Source: Nemertoderma westbladi
Lineage: Eukaryota; Xenacoelomorpha; Nemertodermatida; Nemertodermatidae
Direction: 5' to 3'
Assembly (NCBI GenBank): GCA_032718475.1
Contig: JAUCBJ010002299.1
Coordinates: forward strand, 1 to 50,649
DNA length: 50,649 nucleotides
Under the pieces are notes generated by a model that was not told where the DNA came from, did not search any database, and was given only the letters and a program-made list of their open reading frames with translations. This document shows, piece by piece, positions 11,819 to 23,270 of the stretch (the first letter of the stretch is position 1; the number at the start of each line of letters is the position of its first letter). A program made the translations under genes and the position numbers.

Positions 11819-11934
11819 TTGCCATAACGGTATGAACTAAATGGGTCAGCATCAATCGTTGTGTTATCACTACATAGCAACCGAATAGCAGTTACTCCCA
11901 TATCGTCTCCATAATAACCCTGATATTCTAGAAT
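11819..11934 (-). CDS. Exon 14: VMO-I-like repeat, GDD motif
   Basis: This 116-nt exon starts in phase 0 (GAATTCTAG acceptor) and ends in phase 2 (AA|GTTAGT). It reads ILEYQGYYGDDMGVTAIRLLC, written here as ILEYQGYYGDD and MGVTAIRLLC, followed by SDNTTIDADPFSSYRYG. QG..GDD.GV.AIRL.C is the hallmark of VMO-I repeats. The TAG that would stop the frame is the acceptor itself, so there is no premature stop if this boundary is right. NTT is an N-glycosylation sequon. Confidence 0.65.
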
Positions 11935-12047
11935 CTAGAATTCAAAGACCGACCCATTAACAACAGCAGCATTGTCACATCTATGTGATTACTGGATTCA
12001 TATTAATATTAAATGTAATTTTTGTTGCAATTCCATTACGAACTTAC

Positions 12048-12166
12048 TTTTAGTTGGTAGCCATAAACGTATGACTTATACCTCCTACACATCACCCTTT
12101 CTGACCAATCGCATGTTTCTTCAATCCCTTTCAAGTATTTCAGTGTTTGTAGCAGTTCAATGGTAC
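12048..12166 (-). CDS. Exon 13: VMO-I-like repeat, first half
   Basis: This 119-nt exon starts in phase 1 and ends in phase 0 (AAA|GTAAGT). It reads TIELLQTLKYLKGIEETC, then DWSERVMCRRYKSYVYGYQL. The W...VMC....Y..GY.LK pattern matches the first strand of a VMO-I repeat (W-x(n)-M-C-P-x-G-x-Y-x-x-G-F-x-L-K). An alternative acceptor 18 nt upstream (start 12184) is also phase 1 and has a better pyrimidine tract. It joins exon 14 across a 113-nt intron to complete the motif. Confidence 0.58.
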
Positions 12167-12552
12167 CTGTGTGTTTTCGTGGTCCTTAAAATAATTGCAT
12201 AGAATATGATAAATAAATAATAGAATTTGGGTTGGAATTTTACTTGTTTACTATTGGTTGAAATAATTAGTAATAGAAATCAGAAATAATAATAAATAAT
12301 AAATGTAGACGTGGTCCAGTAAGAAATTGGTGAAATGATAAAAAAATGTTAAAAATAAATAGGTACGGTTTGGTATATGATAAGAATCAGTGAACGAGTT
12401 TCTAATACAGATCGTATTGACCAAATGACAATATAACAAGTTTTAATAATAGAACAGGTTGTTCCGACCATGTAACAAAGGTTCTAAGAGTATTAGTGAA
12501 CGTAACAAAATTTAAAAGAGTAGAATAGATTGAGAGTAGAATATGGACTAAC

Positions 12553-12759
12553 CGTAACAAGGTTCAGGATTGCACGGGATTCCCACTCTGTCTCTAACGC
12601 ATTCCGAATAGTCAGTGGCCTGACCGATGAGCGTGGAGTAGGCCATGCCTGAACCACATGGGGCAGGTTTACCAGTTTCGTCCACACAGGATTTTTCTAA
12701 TAAATCTTCTCTTTTGTAATAATCAGGATAATACTTCACACCTACTATCTCATTGCAAG
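12553..12759 (-). CDS. Exon 12: cysteine-rich exon, C-terminal to TSP1 array
   Basis: This 207-nt phase 1-1 exon has an ATTTTTAG acceptor and a G|GTTAGT donor. It begins CNEIVGVKYYPDYYKREDLL, has a PAPCGSGMAYSTLIGQ segment and ends PCNPEPCYG. The closing CNPEPC resembles the end of TSP1 units (compare CNLQPC in exon 6), but the first half is atypical. It follows a 6.2-kb intron filled by an RTE element and precedes the VMO-I-like exons. Confidence 0.68.
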
Positions 12760-13189
12760 CTAAAAATAATAAAAATAATAATTCAAATTATGATTATGAT
12801 CATTATGATCATAAATTAAATTAATTATTTATAATAAATTACTCCAGTTTTTTTTCAGTATTATATATAACTAGACATACAGTGCCAGTTTTCCTTATCT
12901 TTCATAGAACCAAACAGGTTTATCTTTCATAATAAGCAGCAAGTTTCCTTACCAATGACAAATAAATGTCTGAAATGTTGTGGGCGCCCTGGTCACTAGT
13001 AACGTATGATAGACACAACTGAATGAGAAAAACGATCGAGATCACCCTCTACCCCATTTATATGTATTCAACCCTCAGCCTGAGAGGACTGAATGATCTA
13101 TTGACCCATCAATAATAATGTGATCAATGTAGGATACTCCATGGCCATAAAAGGTATATAATGGGACCACAAAAGCTATACTACTACTA

Positions 13190-14689
13190 CTAGGTCGAGC
13201 GAACTCGGACAGTGGAAATGAGATCCTTCCAGGCTTCCTGATTCTCCATAGTTGTCGCAATTTCGTTTCTCCCAAGTTCAGTATCCCTTTCAAGTTGATC
13301 TATATATGTTATGGCCGATCGTCGACCACGACTACGCTTTCCATGAGTTGGTTGCCAGAAAAGTAGATCTGGTATGACCTCGTCTTTACTTCGCCAGCAG
13401 TGCCCACTGAATCTTAAGCTACGGTCATGGAGGGTGGTTGATACAGGTGGTATTGTACCATAAAGATGGGTGTTTGTCATTTGTTGTCTCTAGCTGATGT
13501 TTAGGGCTGCCCTTAGTAGTCTTGTGTAGTAACCATCAATTCGTTGTTCAAATGATTTAGTTAGTGTCCAGGTCTCACCCCCATATAAAAATACACTTTC
13601 CACTGTGGCTTGAAAGAACTTAGTCTTCAGGTGCCTGGAGAGACTGATTTCCAGATGGTATCCATTTTTGATAGAGCTACCCAAGCCTTTGCTTTACTAA
13701 CTTCAATGTCCTTTTTGTTACTTTCTATCCATGATCCACGGTACTGGAAGTCGTCGACCTTCCTTAGTTGATTATTATCAATGGTTGTAAAGTTTCCATC
13801 AACATTAAAGGTCATGAATTCGGTCTTGGTAGCATTCATATGCAATCCAACCTCCTTAGCAGCCCTCAACACTTTATTTAGTAGAAACTGTGCATCTGCA
13901 GGGTGATCTCATCCACAAAGTCGGTGTCTGTGACTGTAGTTGCCGGATATCTACTACTTCTGCATTCTTGAAGAGTGAATCGCAGATCTTCACCCTTTGT
14001 GGCCGTCGTCCTCATTGCGTAATCCAGATCAATTACAAATAATAATGGTGATAATGTGTCACCTTGCAGTACGCCAGCCAGGATTGAGAAAAACCTGTAA
14101 CAAGTGCCTGCGCTTCTGTGTCACAATATAATCCAATGCCAGCAACAATTACTTCTGGTATTCCATGAGCTCTTAGGATTTCAAGCATTTTGCCTCTATG
14201 GATGGAGTCGAATGCCTTCTTGAAGTCCACAAAAGTCATGACTGCGGGGAGATTGTTTGACTTAATTCCTTCAATCAGTCCCATAGTGCAAGTATCTGAG
14301 CTATTGTTGATCTATTTGGTCAAAATCCGTTTTGGCTCTTACGCAGTAGTTTCTCTATGTGAGGCCTAATCCTATATAGAATCATTTTATGGTATATTTT
14401 GGCAGCTACCACAAGAAGACAGATCCCACGATAGTTTGTTGGTATACCGAGGTCTCCTTTCTTGGGGAGAGGCTTTAGGTGACTTCAGTTGAGCTTTCCA
14501 TACTGCAACTGGGATTTCATCTAATCCACTCGCTTTATTATTGGACATGCTTTTAATGCTTCTTTTGAGTTCGGCAGGTGTGAAGTCCCCTGTTTCTATA
14601 GGTAGTGTCTTGTCATATATTTTCCTTGTAGGGCTGACCTCGATGTTTGGTGGCTGCCCAAGCAAGTTGCTGAAGTGATTTTTCCACAT
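13190..14689 (-). pseudogene. LINE B reverse transcriptase and C-terminal region, broken
   Basis: Pieces in order are NNKASGLDEIPVAVWKAQL (14387-14689), MTFVDFKKAFDSIHRGKMLE (14033-14284, catalytic aspartate), GLHMNATKTEFMTFNVD with YRGSWIESNKKDIEVSKAKA (13627-13872), VFLYGGETWTLT and DGYYTRLLRAALNIS (13490-13684), and RSLRFSGHCWRSKDEVIP (13190-13480). The F-A-D-D site is lost or frameshifted. At least four frame changes are needed to read it through. Confidence 0.75.
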
Positions 14690-14798
14690 CCCAACACGTT
14701 CTTCAGGACTATTGGCTTTGAGGTGCCCCTTTGCACAACTTTTCCGACCGGATACCTCATTTACAGTTTGCCAGGAAAGTCTTGATTGCTGCTATATG

Positions 14799-15230
14799 CA
14801 GAAGCATAGAGAGGGGGGGGGGGGTGTGTTCCCCCGGGCGCACTCACCCGGGGGTGCTGAAATGCAGGCAAATGTCAGGGTATTCTTGTAAAAATAAGAC
14901 AAATCAGTGAAAATTCAGGGATTGTGATACGTGATTGTGAATGGAATTGGGATTGTGTCATAAGCGAAAAATGTTAAAAATTTTCTCTGCTCGCTTCGCT
15001 CGCCTTATACAGTATTATAATTTCACTATATCAAACTTGTGTATAATAGATTTGATATAGTTATATACTTTTAGTAAACTGTTTTTTAGATATTTTTTTA
15101 AATATTATATTCTGTTATAGAATATTTAAAAAAAAACCGCCATAAATGAAAAGTTAAAATTATTGAGGGGGGGGGGGGGGGCATCTCAGCTTCATTCCCC
15201 TGGATGCCAGAAGGGCTCACTACGCCTCTG
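14799..15230. mobile_element. hAT-like short element with poly-G near both ends, nested in LINE B
   Basis: Ends are CAGAAGCATAG (14799) and CTACGCCTCTG (15230), an imperfect inverted repeat of the CAGAGGCGTAG form common in hAT elements. G runs of 12 (14813-14824) and 15 (15167-15181) sit inside the ends. A CCCCCGGG/CCCGGGGG hairpin follows the left run. The flanks GCTATATG and GCTGTTAT could be a decayed 8-bp duplication. No transposase is encoded. Confidence 0.55.
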
Positions 15231-15452
15231 GCTGTTATGTGAGCAGTTGTAATGGCTTCAATTTTATCCTGTATGTACTTTTCCTGGCTGATGTTGTAGG
15301 CTAATTTAAGATCGTCCTTAGCTTTCTCAACCTTGTTAATGTTTTCGGTTCTTGGTTGTTCGGTTCTTACTTTGTAGGCTATCTTAAGATCTTCCTCACC
15401 TCAAAGTAACCTCAAAGTTTTGCCATGGCACATACTGTTTTCGTTTGGGTTT

Positions 15453-16604
15453 CTAGGGGATATGCCTCTTAGCTGATTCCTTGTGGGCTGTTATTATAAT
15501 CTGGTATATTGAATCGGTGAACTGGTCTTCATCCATTGACTGAAGTGCTTCAAAGCGGTTTTGAACTTCTACTGTGTAAGCATCCTTTACTGCATTGTCA
15601 GTTCTGAGTTTCTCCCAGTCATAGTTGATTTGCTTGCTTGTCATGGGTTTGCTGGCTCTCAAACTGAGTCTGATCTCTGCAGTCACAATTCTGTGGTCCA
15701 AACCAATTAGGTTAAACGAGCTGTATGCCTCGCAGTTGATCATGCTGTTTCTCCACTTTTTGTTTATAAATATGTAATCCAGTTGTGCTTTGGTTCCATT
15801 AGGGTATGGAAATGTCCATAGCTCCCCCTTACTCTTTTCGAATGTGTTGTTTGTTGGTATCAATTCATATTCTTCCATTAGGTCTAAAAGTAAGTACCCA
15901 TTTCTGTTAGAACTGGTGTTATAGGTGTAACCCTTGATGTCTTCTGAGCCAATTTGCGCATTCAGGTCACCAGCAATGACTTTAACATTGTGTTTCGGTA
16001 TGTCCTTTATAAGTCCAGTCAGATTTTCATAAAACTTGACTGCTTGTTCTGGCTCTGAGGCATTGGTTGGACTGTAGCAACATATAACTGTTGTCTTGGG
16101 ATTCCCATCAAATGTTGCGATCATAACCCTGGAATTTATAGATTCGATGTTGTTTCGAGTCTTAAGTGCAAATGGTCTTAGCAGAATTCCTACTCCACTA
16201 ATTGATGCATTGGCCGAGTTTCTTACTGCTGAGCTTGTTACTAACGTCCATCCATTTCCAATGTCATTGCACTTCATGGCAGTGTCTTCATGACAAATCC
16301 GATGTTCTTGGATGCAGATGATGTCAATGTTATATTCCATTGCCAGAGTGACCATGTCACCCTGTTTGCTACGTGCTTTCAACGTGCGTGCGTTCATTGT
16401 AGTAATCTTTACTGTATTTTTATATTTCAACAGGTTGGTTCTTCTTTTTTCTCTGTCTTCTGTTCCAGTAGGCAATTTATCGACCCCAGCCTGATGTACC
16501 ACTGAGGGACACTGTTGACCCGGGCGACGACCGAGCCGGTATTTCTCCTGGAGGGTTCTCATACTCATATCCTTCAGTTGCGAGAGTAAACCGCTTCTGG
16601 TCAC
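15453..16604 (-). pseudogene. LINE B endonuclease
   Basis: This open stretch of 383 residues is the best preserved part of the element. AP-endonuclease motifs are TTMNARTL, IDIICIQEHR (usual QET), VIAGDLNAQIG (usual GDFNA), TFPYPNGTKAQLDYIFINKKW and LDHRIVTAEI (the SDH-type site is LDH). It leads into the RT after a stop. The open length argues for a fairly young insertion compared with the copy at 19.3-20.5 kb. Confidence 0.8.
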
Positions 16605-17329
16605 AACTCCTACAAGCGTCTTCGCAGTAGGTCGCCGTTGGTTGATTACTTTCCGCCGACCTTGTCAGCATGTCTGGCCATTGGTTGATTAGCTTCCACC
16701 TATCCATGGCCTACAGCCCTGCCGCCGACTGTAGGGGTCATTTTGTTACACCCTGAACCAAGTGTGCCTCCTGTGTTATGTTACCAAACACTGGTAGAGG
16801 AGCTTCGAGTATAGACAGAGTGGGGAATGTATCATCTCTATTGCAGATGCGTATCAAGCCTTTGCCTTCAATGGTGGCATAGGCACTATGACTTAATGAC
16901 TTGTTTAGTTGATGGGGCTAAAACCAACCCACTCATGATCAACTAAATAATGAATAGGCTACTGGTGCTTATAGGGCCTGCCCTACTGGGCTGACAGCTA
17001 CAGGTAATACCACATTACTGCCATAGTGGTAGCAGGATCTGGGGACCTGACCTGACACTTAAAGCTATCAATTGTAGTTAAATTGTTCCGATCCATGAAG
17101 TGCAGACAACAAATGTGTTATATATCATATATAAACTTTCTAATTTGTATCGCAACAAAATACTTAATCTTATTTATTACACTAACATTATTATAAATTT
17201 TTATGCGAAGATTTTGTATATATTAATGAGAAAAAGACTAAATCTTTTGTAGTGAATGGAAATAAATCTGATAAAGTGGATTTTACTGTTAACGGTCTTA
17301 CGGTAGGCTATTATACAGAGTATATATTT

Positions 17330-18060
17330 AGGATCACATTTCATGGAGGACGCAAAAATGTCTTCGGTTTTGAAAATACAAGAGAAAAGATGTGAAAGTG
17401 CTGTAAATAAATTCAGTATTTTTTGTGCTACTAATACTAATATGCCTTTCAGTTTTAAGATGTAAGTTTTCGAAGCTTGCGTTGTTAGTTCCCTTACATA
17501 TGGTGCAGAGTCCTGGTTAATTTGTAACATGAAAGGATATGACCTAGATTTAGTAATATTTTTGTTAGGAGTAAGGGTTCAGACCCCTAATGATTTATGT
17601 TTACCCGAATTAGGGATACCGGATTTGAGTCACAGGATATTTCGCGCACGGTGTAAGGTTATGTTGAAGTTTAGTAGACAGCGTAATGGAACACCTTTTT
17701 CTTTAGCACTATAATTGTGTAGAATAAATAATACGTCTGGTTTTAGGACAAAGAAGTACTTTCTGACGGAGACTGATAATCAGGAGGTAATAAAGAAGGA
17801 TTTGTGACTATATTCTTTACTTACAATGAAACTCTTAACCCAGATATTACTGTCCATGAATTGTATAATAGGAATGATTCTCAATAAGTGCCAGATTATC
17901 TCATACGTAGCTACAGTAGACTGCGACTAATGTCCCACAATCTCCGGATTGAGAAGGGATGGTGGAGTCCCTACTGAACAACGTTTGTGTAAATGCAGTG
18001 ATTTGGCTGTACAAACTGAAACACACGTTCTATTATAATGTTTTAGATTAAATTAGATTA
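17330..18060 (+). pseudogene. LINE C ORF2 C-terminal fragment, CR1/Jockey type
   Basis: Plus-strand frames give VFEACVVSSLTYGAESWL, DLVIFLLGVRVQTPNDLCLP and ELGIPDLSHRIFRARC, then RLRLMSHNLRIEKGWWS and EQRLCKCSDLAVQTETHVLL. This is the C-terminal region and zinc-knuckle-like end (C-x-C...H...C) of a LINE ORF2. No RT remains. Confidence 0.65.
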
Positions 18061-18207
18061 TAATGTAGAATTAAGAGATTCATTTAGTTTAGATTATATG
18101 CGTCACTGACAGCGTTATTTATTTCGAGTAATATTAAGAATTTGGTATTATTTGTAGATTATTACAATTCTTTTGATAAGTAAAATTTATCTATGTATTT
18201 GCTATTT

Positions 18208-18340
18208 CACATCATATCAGTGTTGTTATTATTGTTGTTATTCACATCATATCAGTGTTGTTATTATTGTTGTTATTCACATCATATCAGTGTTGTTATT
18301 ATTGTTGTTATTCACATCATATCAGTGTTGTTATTATTGG
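18208..18340 (+). repeat. 35-bp minisatellite, about 3.8 copies
   Basis: The unit begins CACATCATATCAGTGTTGTT and ends ATTGTTGTTATT. The copies are almost identical, so the array is recent. Confidence 0.9.
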
Positions 18341-18936
18341 TTATTGTTTCAATTGACTGGTAAATTTGGACGGTTTGTGATGTGTTTTATCATAGTTTCA
18401 TCGTCAATAAACTATATATCTAAGTGCAAATCCATTGATTTGATGTATTTCTTTGTTCTTTATTGATACCACCGTGTCCCACTTCAAAAATATTGGTAAA
18501 ATAACTGCTTGGAAAACTTGGTTGGCTATGCCAGAAATCACATCAACTTTATCAACTAGGCAGTATTATGATCAGCCATTTAATCCCTTTCCAAACTGAA
18601 TCGAAAATGTGGAATTCAAAGATTTGCAGCACTTTGTCATACATATTGCGGATGGGACATTTACATATTTCATGGCCGTTTATTTCTCATATTAACCATC
18701 ATAGATATAATAATAATAATAATAATATGTACAGTATATAATGTAGAACTTTAAAAGGCGGTTGACTTATATGACTGGTGGGAATCCAGTAGCACCAATT
18801 TGACGCAGCTATGGACTAGATAGGCCTGTTAGCGTAACCAATACTTGTAACCTGTAGTCTGCCTAATATAGACATAAAGTTGGGGAGAGGGAAAACTGCG
18901 ACATGATAGATAATGCTTTAATAATTCCCAACTCAC

Positions 18937-19077
18937 CATCACATGAAATTTCATAATCTATAGTTTCATTGCACCCTTCCTCGCTTAGAAGATTAAATAG
19001 AGGCATAGACATTGTAAGTGTTCCATTAACGCATTCGCTGTAAGTTCGTTTAACCGCACTACCAGGGTACACACACT
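18937..19077 (-). CDS. Exon 11: short TSP1-like exon
   Basis: This 141-nt phase 1-1 exon has a GATTTACAG acceptor and a G|GTGAGT donor. It opens CVYPGSAVKRTYSEC and ends EEGCNETIDYEISCD. It has four cysteines and no tryptophan. NGT and NET are N-glycosylation sequons. It is shorter than the other units (47 codons) and could fold with exon 10 as one domain. Confidence 0.65.
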
Positions 19078-19269
19078 CTGTAAATCACAAAATGTTTATT
19101 ATTCAAATCGAAATACCTTAAGAACTTATATACATATTCGAGTTCGTACATACATTCGTGCAAGTAGATTTTTGCTTAGCATAATACTGACTATTACAAA
19201 TAATAATCTCGTTATAATTATAATACATAAAAATATCATTATATCATTTACCAACAAGGAAACAGCCAA

Positions 19270-20470
19270 AAAGCATATTCCCCAGAACAGTATCTGTCAT
19301 GGCAAGACACAGATGATCTTTAAGATCTTATATGAGAGATGATCTTTAAGATCTTTAGCTTTCTGCTGAGAAAGCTAAAGAAGATCAGAAGTACATACAG
19401 GACAAAATTAAGCAACACACATACAGCAACAATCGATACTTACCTGGAAAACTATAAATGAGCTATCTGGTCCGAAAAATTGTGTGAAGGGGCATTAAAA
19501 AAACTGATAGTCCAGAAGAACATGTTGGGAAATGGAAAGATACATTTAACAATTTGCTTACTAAACATCGAGGTCAGCTCAACAAGGATAATTTTATATG
19601 ATATCTATGGAAACAGGGGTCTTTACACATTACACCTGCCGATCTCTAGAGAAACATTAAAAGCATGTCCGTCCATTTACAAAGCGTGTGGATTAGATGA
19701 AATCCCTGTAGAGGTGTGGAAAACATGAGCACTGAACGAACAGACCAATATGTGATTTTTGCAAACGGATGCTGTAAGGGGAACAACCATATATGATGAC
19801 TAAAGGTCAACTAAAGCTTCTTCCCAAGAAAGCAGACCTCGGTGTACCTCAAAACTATATAGTGGAATCAGTCTCCTTGTGATTGCTGCACAAATAGACA
19901 GTTATGCTCATACAGTCACAGACACCAATTTTGCGGATGACATCACCCTGCTTTCCAATACGCTAGCAGATTCACAGCTTCTAATAACTAAATTGAAGAG
20001 GTCTGCTAAGGAGGTTGGATTGCTATAAATCCAATATTAATGTAATATTAATGTATGCCAAAACAGCATGGATAGACACATAAGTTAAAGACATAAGTTA
20101 GGAAACAAAGGTAAAACAATGGATAGCTCTATAAATAAAAATGAAACCTGGAATGCTAACCTATCTTCTCCAGACACCTAATGTCCAAGTTCTTTAAATT
20201 TGCGACCTGTATCAACTACTCTACTTGAACTCTGACCAGGATTCAGAAGGCAATAAGGCATTGCTGGGAAGTGAAGACAAGGTCATACCAGAACTACATT
20301 ACCAGCACAAGGTTCCCATGGACGACCGGCTATGACATATAGACCAACTGTAATGGGATACAGGACTTCTAAGAACAATTTTTTAAAAACCATGTAGAAT
20401 CGTGAAGCATGGAAGGAGATAATTTTCACTGTCCTAGCTCATTCGACCTAGTAATAGAAGTACATACATG
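19270..20470 (+). mobile_element. Old RTE-type LINE relic
   Basis: Short readable pieces in order are YKACGLDEIPVEVWKT (19680-19726), FADDITLLSNTLADSQ with AKEVGLL (19935-20025, the F-A-D-D catalytic motif) and REAWKEIIFTVLAHST near 20400-20450. These match parts of LINE B. Many stops and deletions make this the oldest RTE copy here. Confidence 0.6.
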
Positions 20471-20823
20471 ATTAGCACACACTATGGTAGAATGCCAGCA
20501 GACTTAGAAACAAGCCACCCCGAACTATTTGGTCAGCCACACACTCTCCAAGTTCGGCGACTTTAACCAGTCTATTTATTATCCTCGTATGCCGGTAGAT
20601 TTAAGGGGTCGAATTGTGTAGGAGATATGAGGTTTGGTAATAATTATGTGCCACCAAAAATAAATTCTACAGCACCTCTTTTTTGAATAATGGTAACAAT
20701 TAATATACACCATGACCCGTAATATTGTATAACTTTCTATATATATATAATAAATTATTTTATTTTAAACGAATACGTATAATTGTTCTCACTATTTAAA
20801 ATAAATAAGTTCTTATTACCCAC

Positions 20824-20991
20824 CTGTGCAAGGTACTTCATATTCAACAAAACAATATTCTAATACTTTTGGATTTTGTTCATATTTTATTCTGTTCCAT
20901 CCACTTCTTCTAATTGTAATGAAATCTGTTTCGTATTTACAAACGGGCCAATTATTCAGCATCGCATATGGAATTCCAAGATTCATACAAT
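20824..20991 (-). CDS. Exon 10: divergent TSP1-like exon
   Basis: This 168-nt phase 1-1 exon has a CGTTTAG acceptor and a G|GTGGGT donor. It opens CMNLGIPYAMLNNWPVCKYE and ends EYCFVEYEVPCT. Only four cysteines are visible and there is no WxxW, so it is either a degenerate TSP1 unit or a linker region. It is open throughout and keeps the gene's phase and size, which argues that it is real. Confidence 0.68.
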
Positions 20992-21252
20992 CTAAACGAA
21001 TTATATATCACCACATCTGGTATATGGAAAACGTTTTGATAACTTCCAATGTTTTGATAAGAAACTGCCCATCTGATAAGGCCAGTAAGGATTACAATTC
21101 GATATCATGTTAAAATTCATGCAAGTTTTCATAAAAAATTATTGGTTTATTTATTTTGTCCTACAATTAATATTGTATAGTGAAAATTTTGGAGTTCTTA
21201 CTTTGTAATTGCGTAATAATATCGTAATAATAACTTGCTATTTTTTTCGTAC

Positions 21253-21429
21253 CGTATTCGCATTTATCTGTGATACAATATATGTCTTCTTTTGTAGCTG
21301 CACAGGCCCCATCATTTCGGGCCTCAACCAAGACAATGCGAGTCCTAGAACGAACCCCATTGCAATCGTTCGTCTGTGGTAAACAATCACCCCATTCACT
21401 CCAATTACTGAGTTCGCAGTCAACCGCAC
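21253..21429 (-). CDS. Exon 9: TSP1 repeat with WSEW
   Basis: This 177-nt phase 1-1 exon has an ATATGTAG acceptor and a G|GTACGA donor, the latter weak after GTA. It opens AVDCELSNWSEWGDC, carries GVRSRTRIVLVE and ends YCITDKCEY. The WSEW motif and two arginines give the most canonical tryptophan/arginine layering in the gene. It shares the long first cysteine loop with exon 8, so the two are a sister pair. The intron to exon 10 is 261 nt. Confidence 0.85.
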
Positions 21430-21560
21430 CTACATATAAATGCCAAATATTATATATTAATAATTTTTATTCCAAAATTGTATCATTACTCAACGCCGTT
21501 AGTATTAACAGCGAGTTTATATTTAGCACTTTACAACTTTAGAGGACATTACAGCATTGT

Positions 21561-21796
21561 GTAAAGGCGGGGTAGCTCAGTTGGTTGAGCGCCGGGCCTG
21601 CAATCTATTGGTTGTAGGTTCAGCCCCGCCAGGGTCCACTCAGCCTTTCATCCACTGGGGTCGATAAAATGAGTACCAGTTAAATAACTGGGAGCAAATC
21701 TTGGGAGGAGTAGCCCCCACCCCTACCCTCGGGTAGCAGCTATCGAAAGAGGAGCCTTCGGGTCGCCTCCGGCTTCGGCCGACTGTTTGCTTTTTT
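21561..21796 (+). mobile_element. tRNA-derived SINE, copy 1
   Basis: The 5' head is tRNA-like, with an A box (TAGCTCAGTTGG) and a B box (GGTTGTAGGTTCAGCC) for RNA polymerase III. The body has GGGTCGATAAAATGAGTACC, CTACCCTCGGGTAGC and a GGCTTCGGCC hairpin, and the tail is TTTGCTTTTTT. It is flanked by a perfect 10-bp target duplication, ACAGCATTGT (21551-21560 and 21797-21806). The head is a SINE part and not a functional tRNA gene. Confidence 0.88.
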
Positions 21797-22873
21797 ACAG
21801 CATTGTATTGGCCTGTACATTTAGTATTGTATTAGGTGTTATCATTTAAGTGTCCCCTTAGTGGACATTACTTAACGCCGTCATTGGTTACCACGTAAAC
21901 AATAGGTGGAAATTCTGCCTGACAGCCAGATAGGCCTACTGCATTACCCACCGGTAGGCGGGGTATAGCTATTAATAACCAGTAGCTAATGGCTTCAAAA
22001 GCCACCATTAATATAAGCTAACTTATTTATAACATAATTTTATGTCATTTTTACATTTATTTATACAGCAACTAATATAATTTGTGCAGTTTCTATCACT
22101 TATAATGTATATGTACAATCATTTCGTAATGTTAAAATTTTGGAATAAAACAACATACATACTTGTTGCAAAGTACTTTACAGTGTTCTGATCCTCGAGG
22201 CTTTATTTTCACTCACTCACTAACGTTCGTTCGTGTAACAAAGCCACTCGGATCATCACACTGGAAAGTGCTACTTTACACACAAGTATGTAAATAGATA
22301 TTACAGTGGATTCCAAGACAAATAGGTGTAGTGAAAAAAGTAGGAGTTGGGACGGTTATTAGATTTTGAAACTTGGGCCTCACAATGAATGTTGTGATGG
22401 GAAATGAATATATTATCCTCATGCGCATTAAATGCATTTAAATGCGCCACCTATTTCTAAATAAAAGAAATGAAGGATGTAAGGTTAGCAAGAGTTTTCA
22501 CAAACTATTTGGGATTGAATTTATTTTTTTTAGTATAAATATCATCACTGTAGTTGGTATAACGTGTCAATTTTTTGGGGTCTCAAGGATTTTGTGGTCA
22601 AAAAATCTGAAGGCGGAGGATATTATTTTTATGTCATTTAGGCAGAAATGTTGTATTAATAAGCTAGGTGCCTAATAAGTCTTATGCAACCAAAAGTAGG
22701 ATTTTACCTTAATCATTTTATAGCTTTATAGCTCTATATCTTTTTATTTAAAGTACGTTTATGAGGCATTTAAGAAAGATAATGTAAAATCAAAAATAAA
22801 ATTGGATGAAAAATCTACTGCTTTTTATATATTATTCAGTGTATAAGGTTCCAGATGTTATCGCTGTACTCAC

Positions 22874-23053
22874 GATGACAACCAACCACTGGCGTACAGT
22901 TCACTTCCTCGTAAGTTGGCTGACAACCCCCGCCCCATTGCGATTCAACATCAATTGTCCGAGTTCTATTTTTAGTTCCTTGGCAACCATCATCCGAATA
23001 AGGAACACAAATATTCCAGTCCGACCACTCACTGAGCTTGCAATCAATTGGAT
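22874..23053 (-). CDS. Exon 8: TSP1 repeat with WSDW
   Basis: This 180-nt phase 1-1 exon has a TTTATATAG acceptor and a C|GTGAGT donor. It opens PIDCKLSEWSDWNICVPYS, has the RTRTIDVES strand and ends VNCTPVVGCH. It carries the WxxW C-mannosylation motif. The CSxxCG turn is replaced by a longer C..(8)..C loop with G-T-x-x-R-T-R, as in exon 9. NRT and NCT are N-glycosylation sequons. Six cysteines are present. Confidence 0.85.
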
Positions 23054-23141
23054 CTATATAAAAATTAGCACAGCATTATTACATTGAAAACAATAATAGT
23101 TACTGTTAATACTTCAATACAGGTGTATCCGTATATAAGTT

Positions 23142-23270
23142 AGGCAGTTTTTTTTGCCCTACATTTTTTACTTTTTTTGCCCTGTATTTTTTACTTTTCT
23201 TGCCCTGTATTTTTTTTAATACTGTTATGCCCTATCTATATAAGTACTTTTCTGCCCTATATTTTTTTGG
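23142..23270. repeat. TTTGCCCTGTATTTTTTACT minisatellite
   Basis: Four to five diverged units of about 23-30 bp with TTGCCCT(G/A)(T/C)ATTTTTT. Confidence 0.75.

Larger units (their letters stand above)
13180..17090 (-). mobile_element. RTE-type LINE B, nearly full length, decayed
   Basis: This minus-strand element fills the intron between exons 11 and 12. It has endonuclease (15453-16604), RT fragments (13490-14689) and the C-terminal segment (13190-13480). The 3' end is a (TAG)n tail, seen as TACTACTACTACTA at 13180. A short hAT-like element interrupts it at 14799-15230. The endonuclease resembles proteins often annotated as craniofacial development protein 2-like, which derive from RTE/BovB-type LINEs. 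Confidence 0.78.

Noticed and set aside
11935-11980. Upstream extension of exon 14 (reading CDNAAVVNGSVFEF then a stop)
   Set aside because: It looked like a broken VMO-I exon, but the TAG is better read as the acceptor; joining exon 13 there restores the motif and frame.
18208-18340. CRISPR-like regular repeats
   Set aside because: The 35-bp units abut without spacers, and the DNA is eukaryotic; it is a minisatellite.
21566-21640. Functional tRNA gene
   Set aside because: The tRNA-like head is fused to a SINE body and tail with a target duplication, and the acceptor stem is incomplete.
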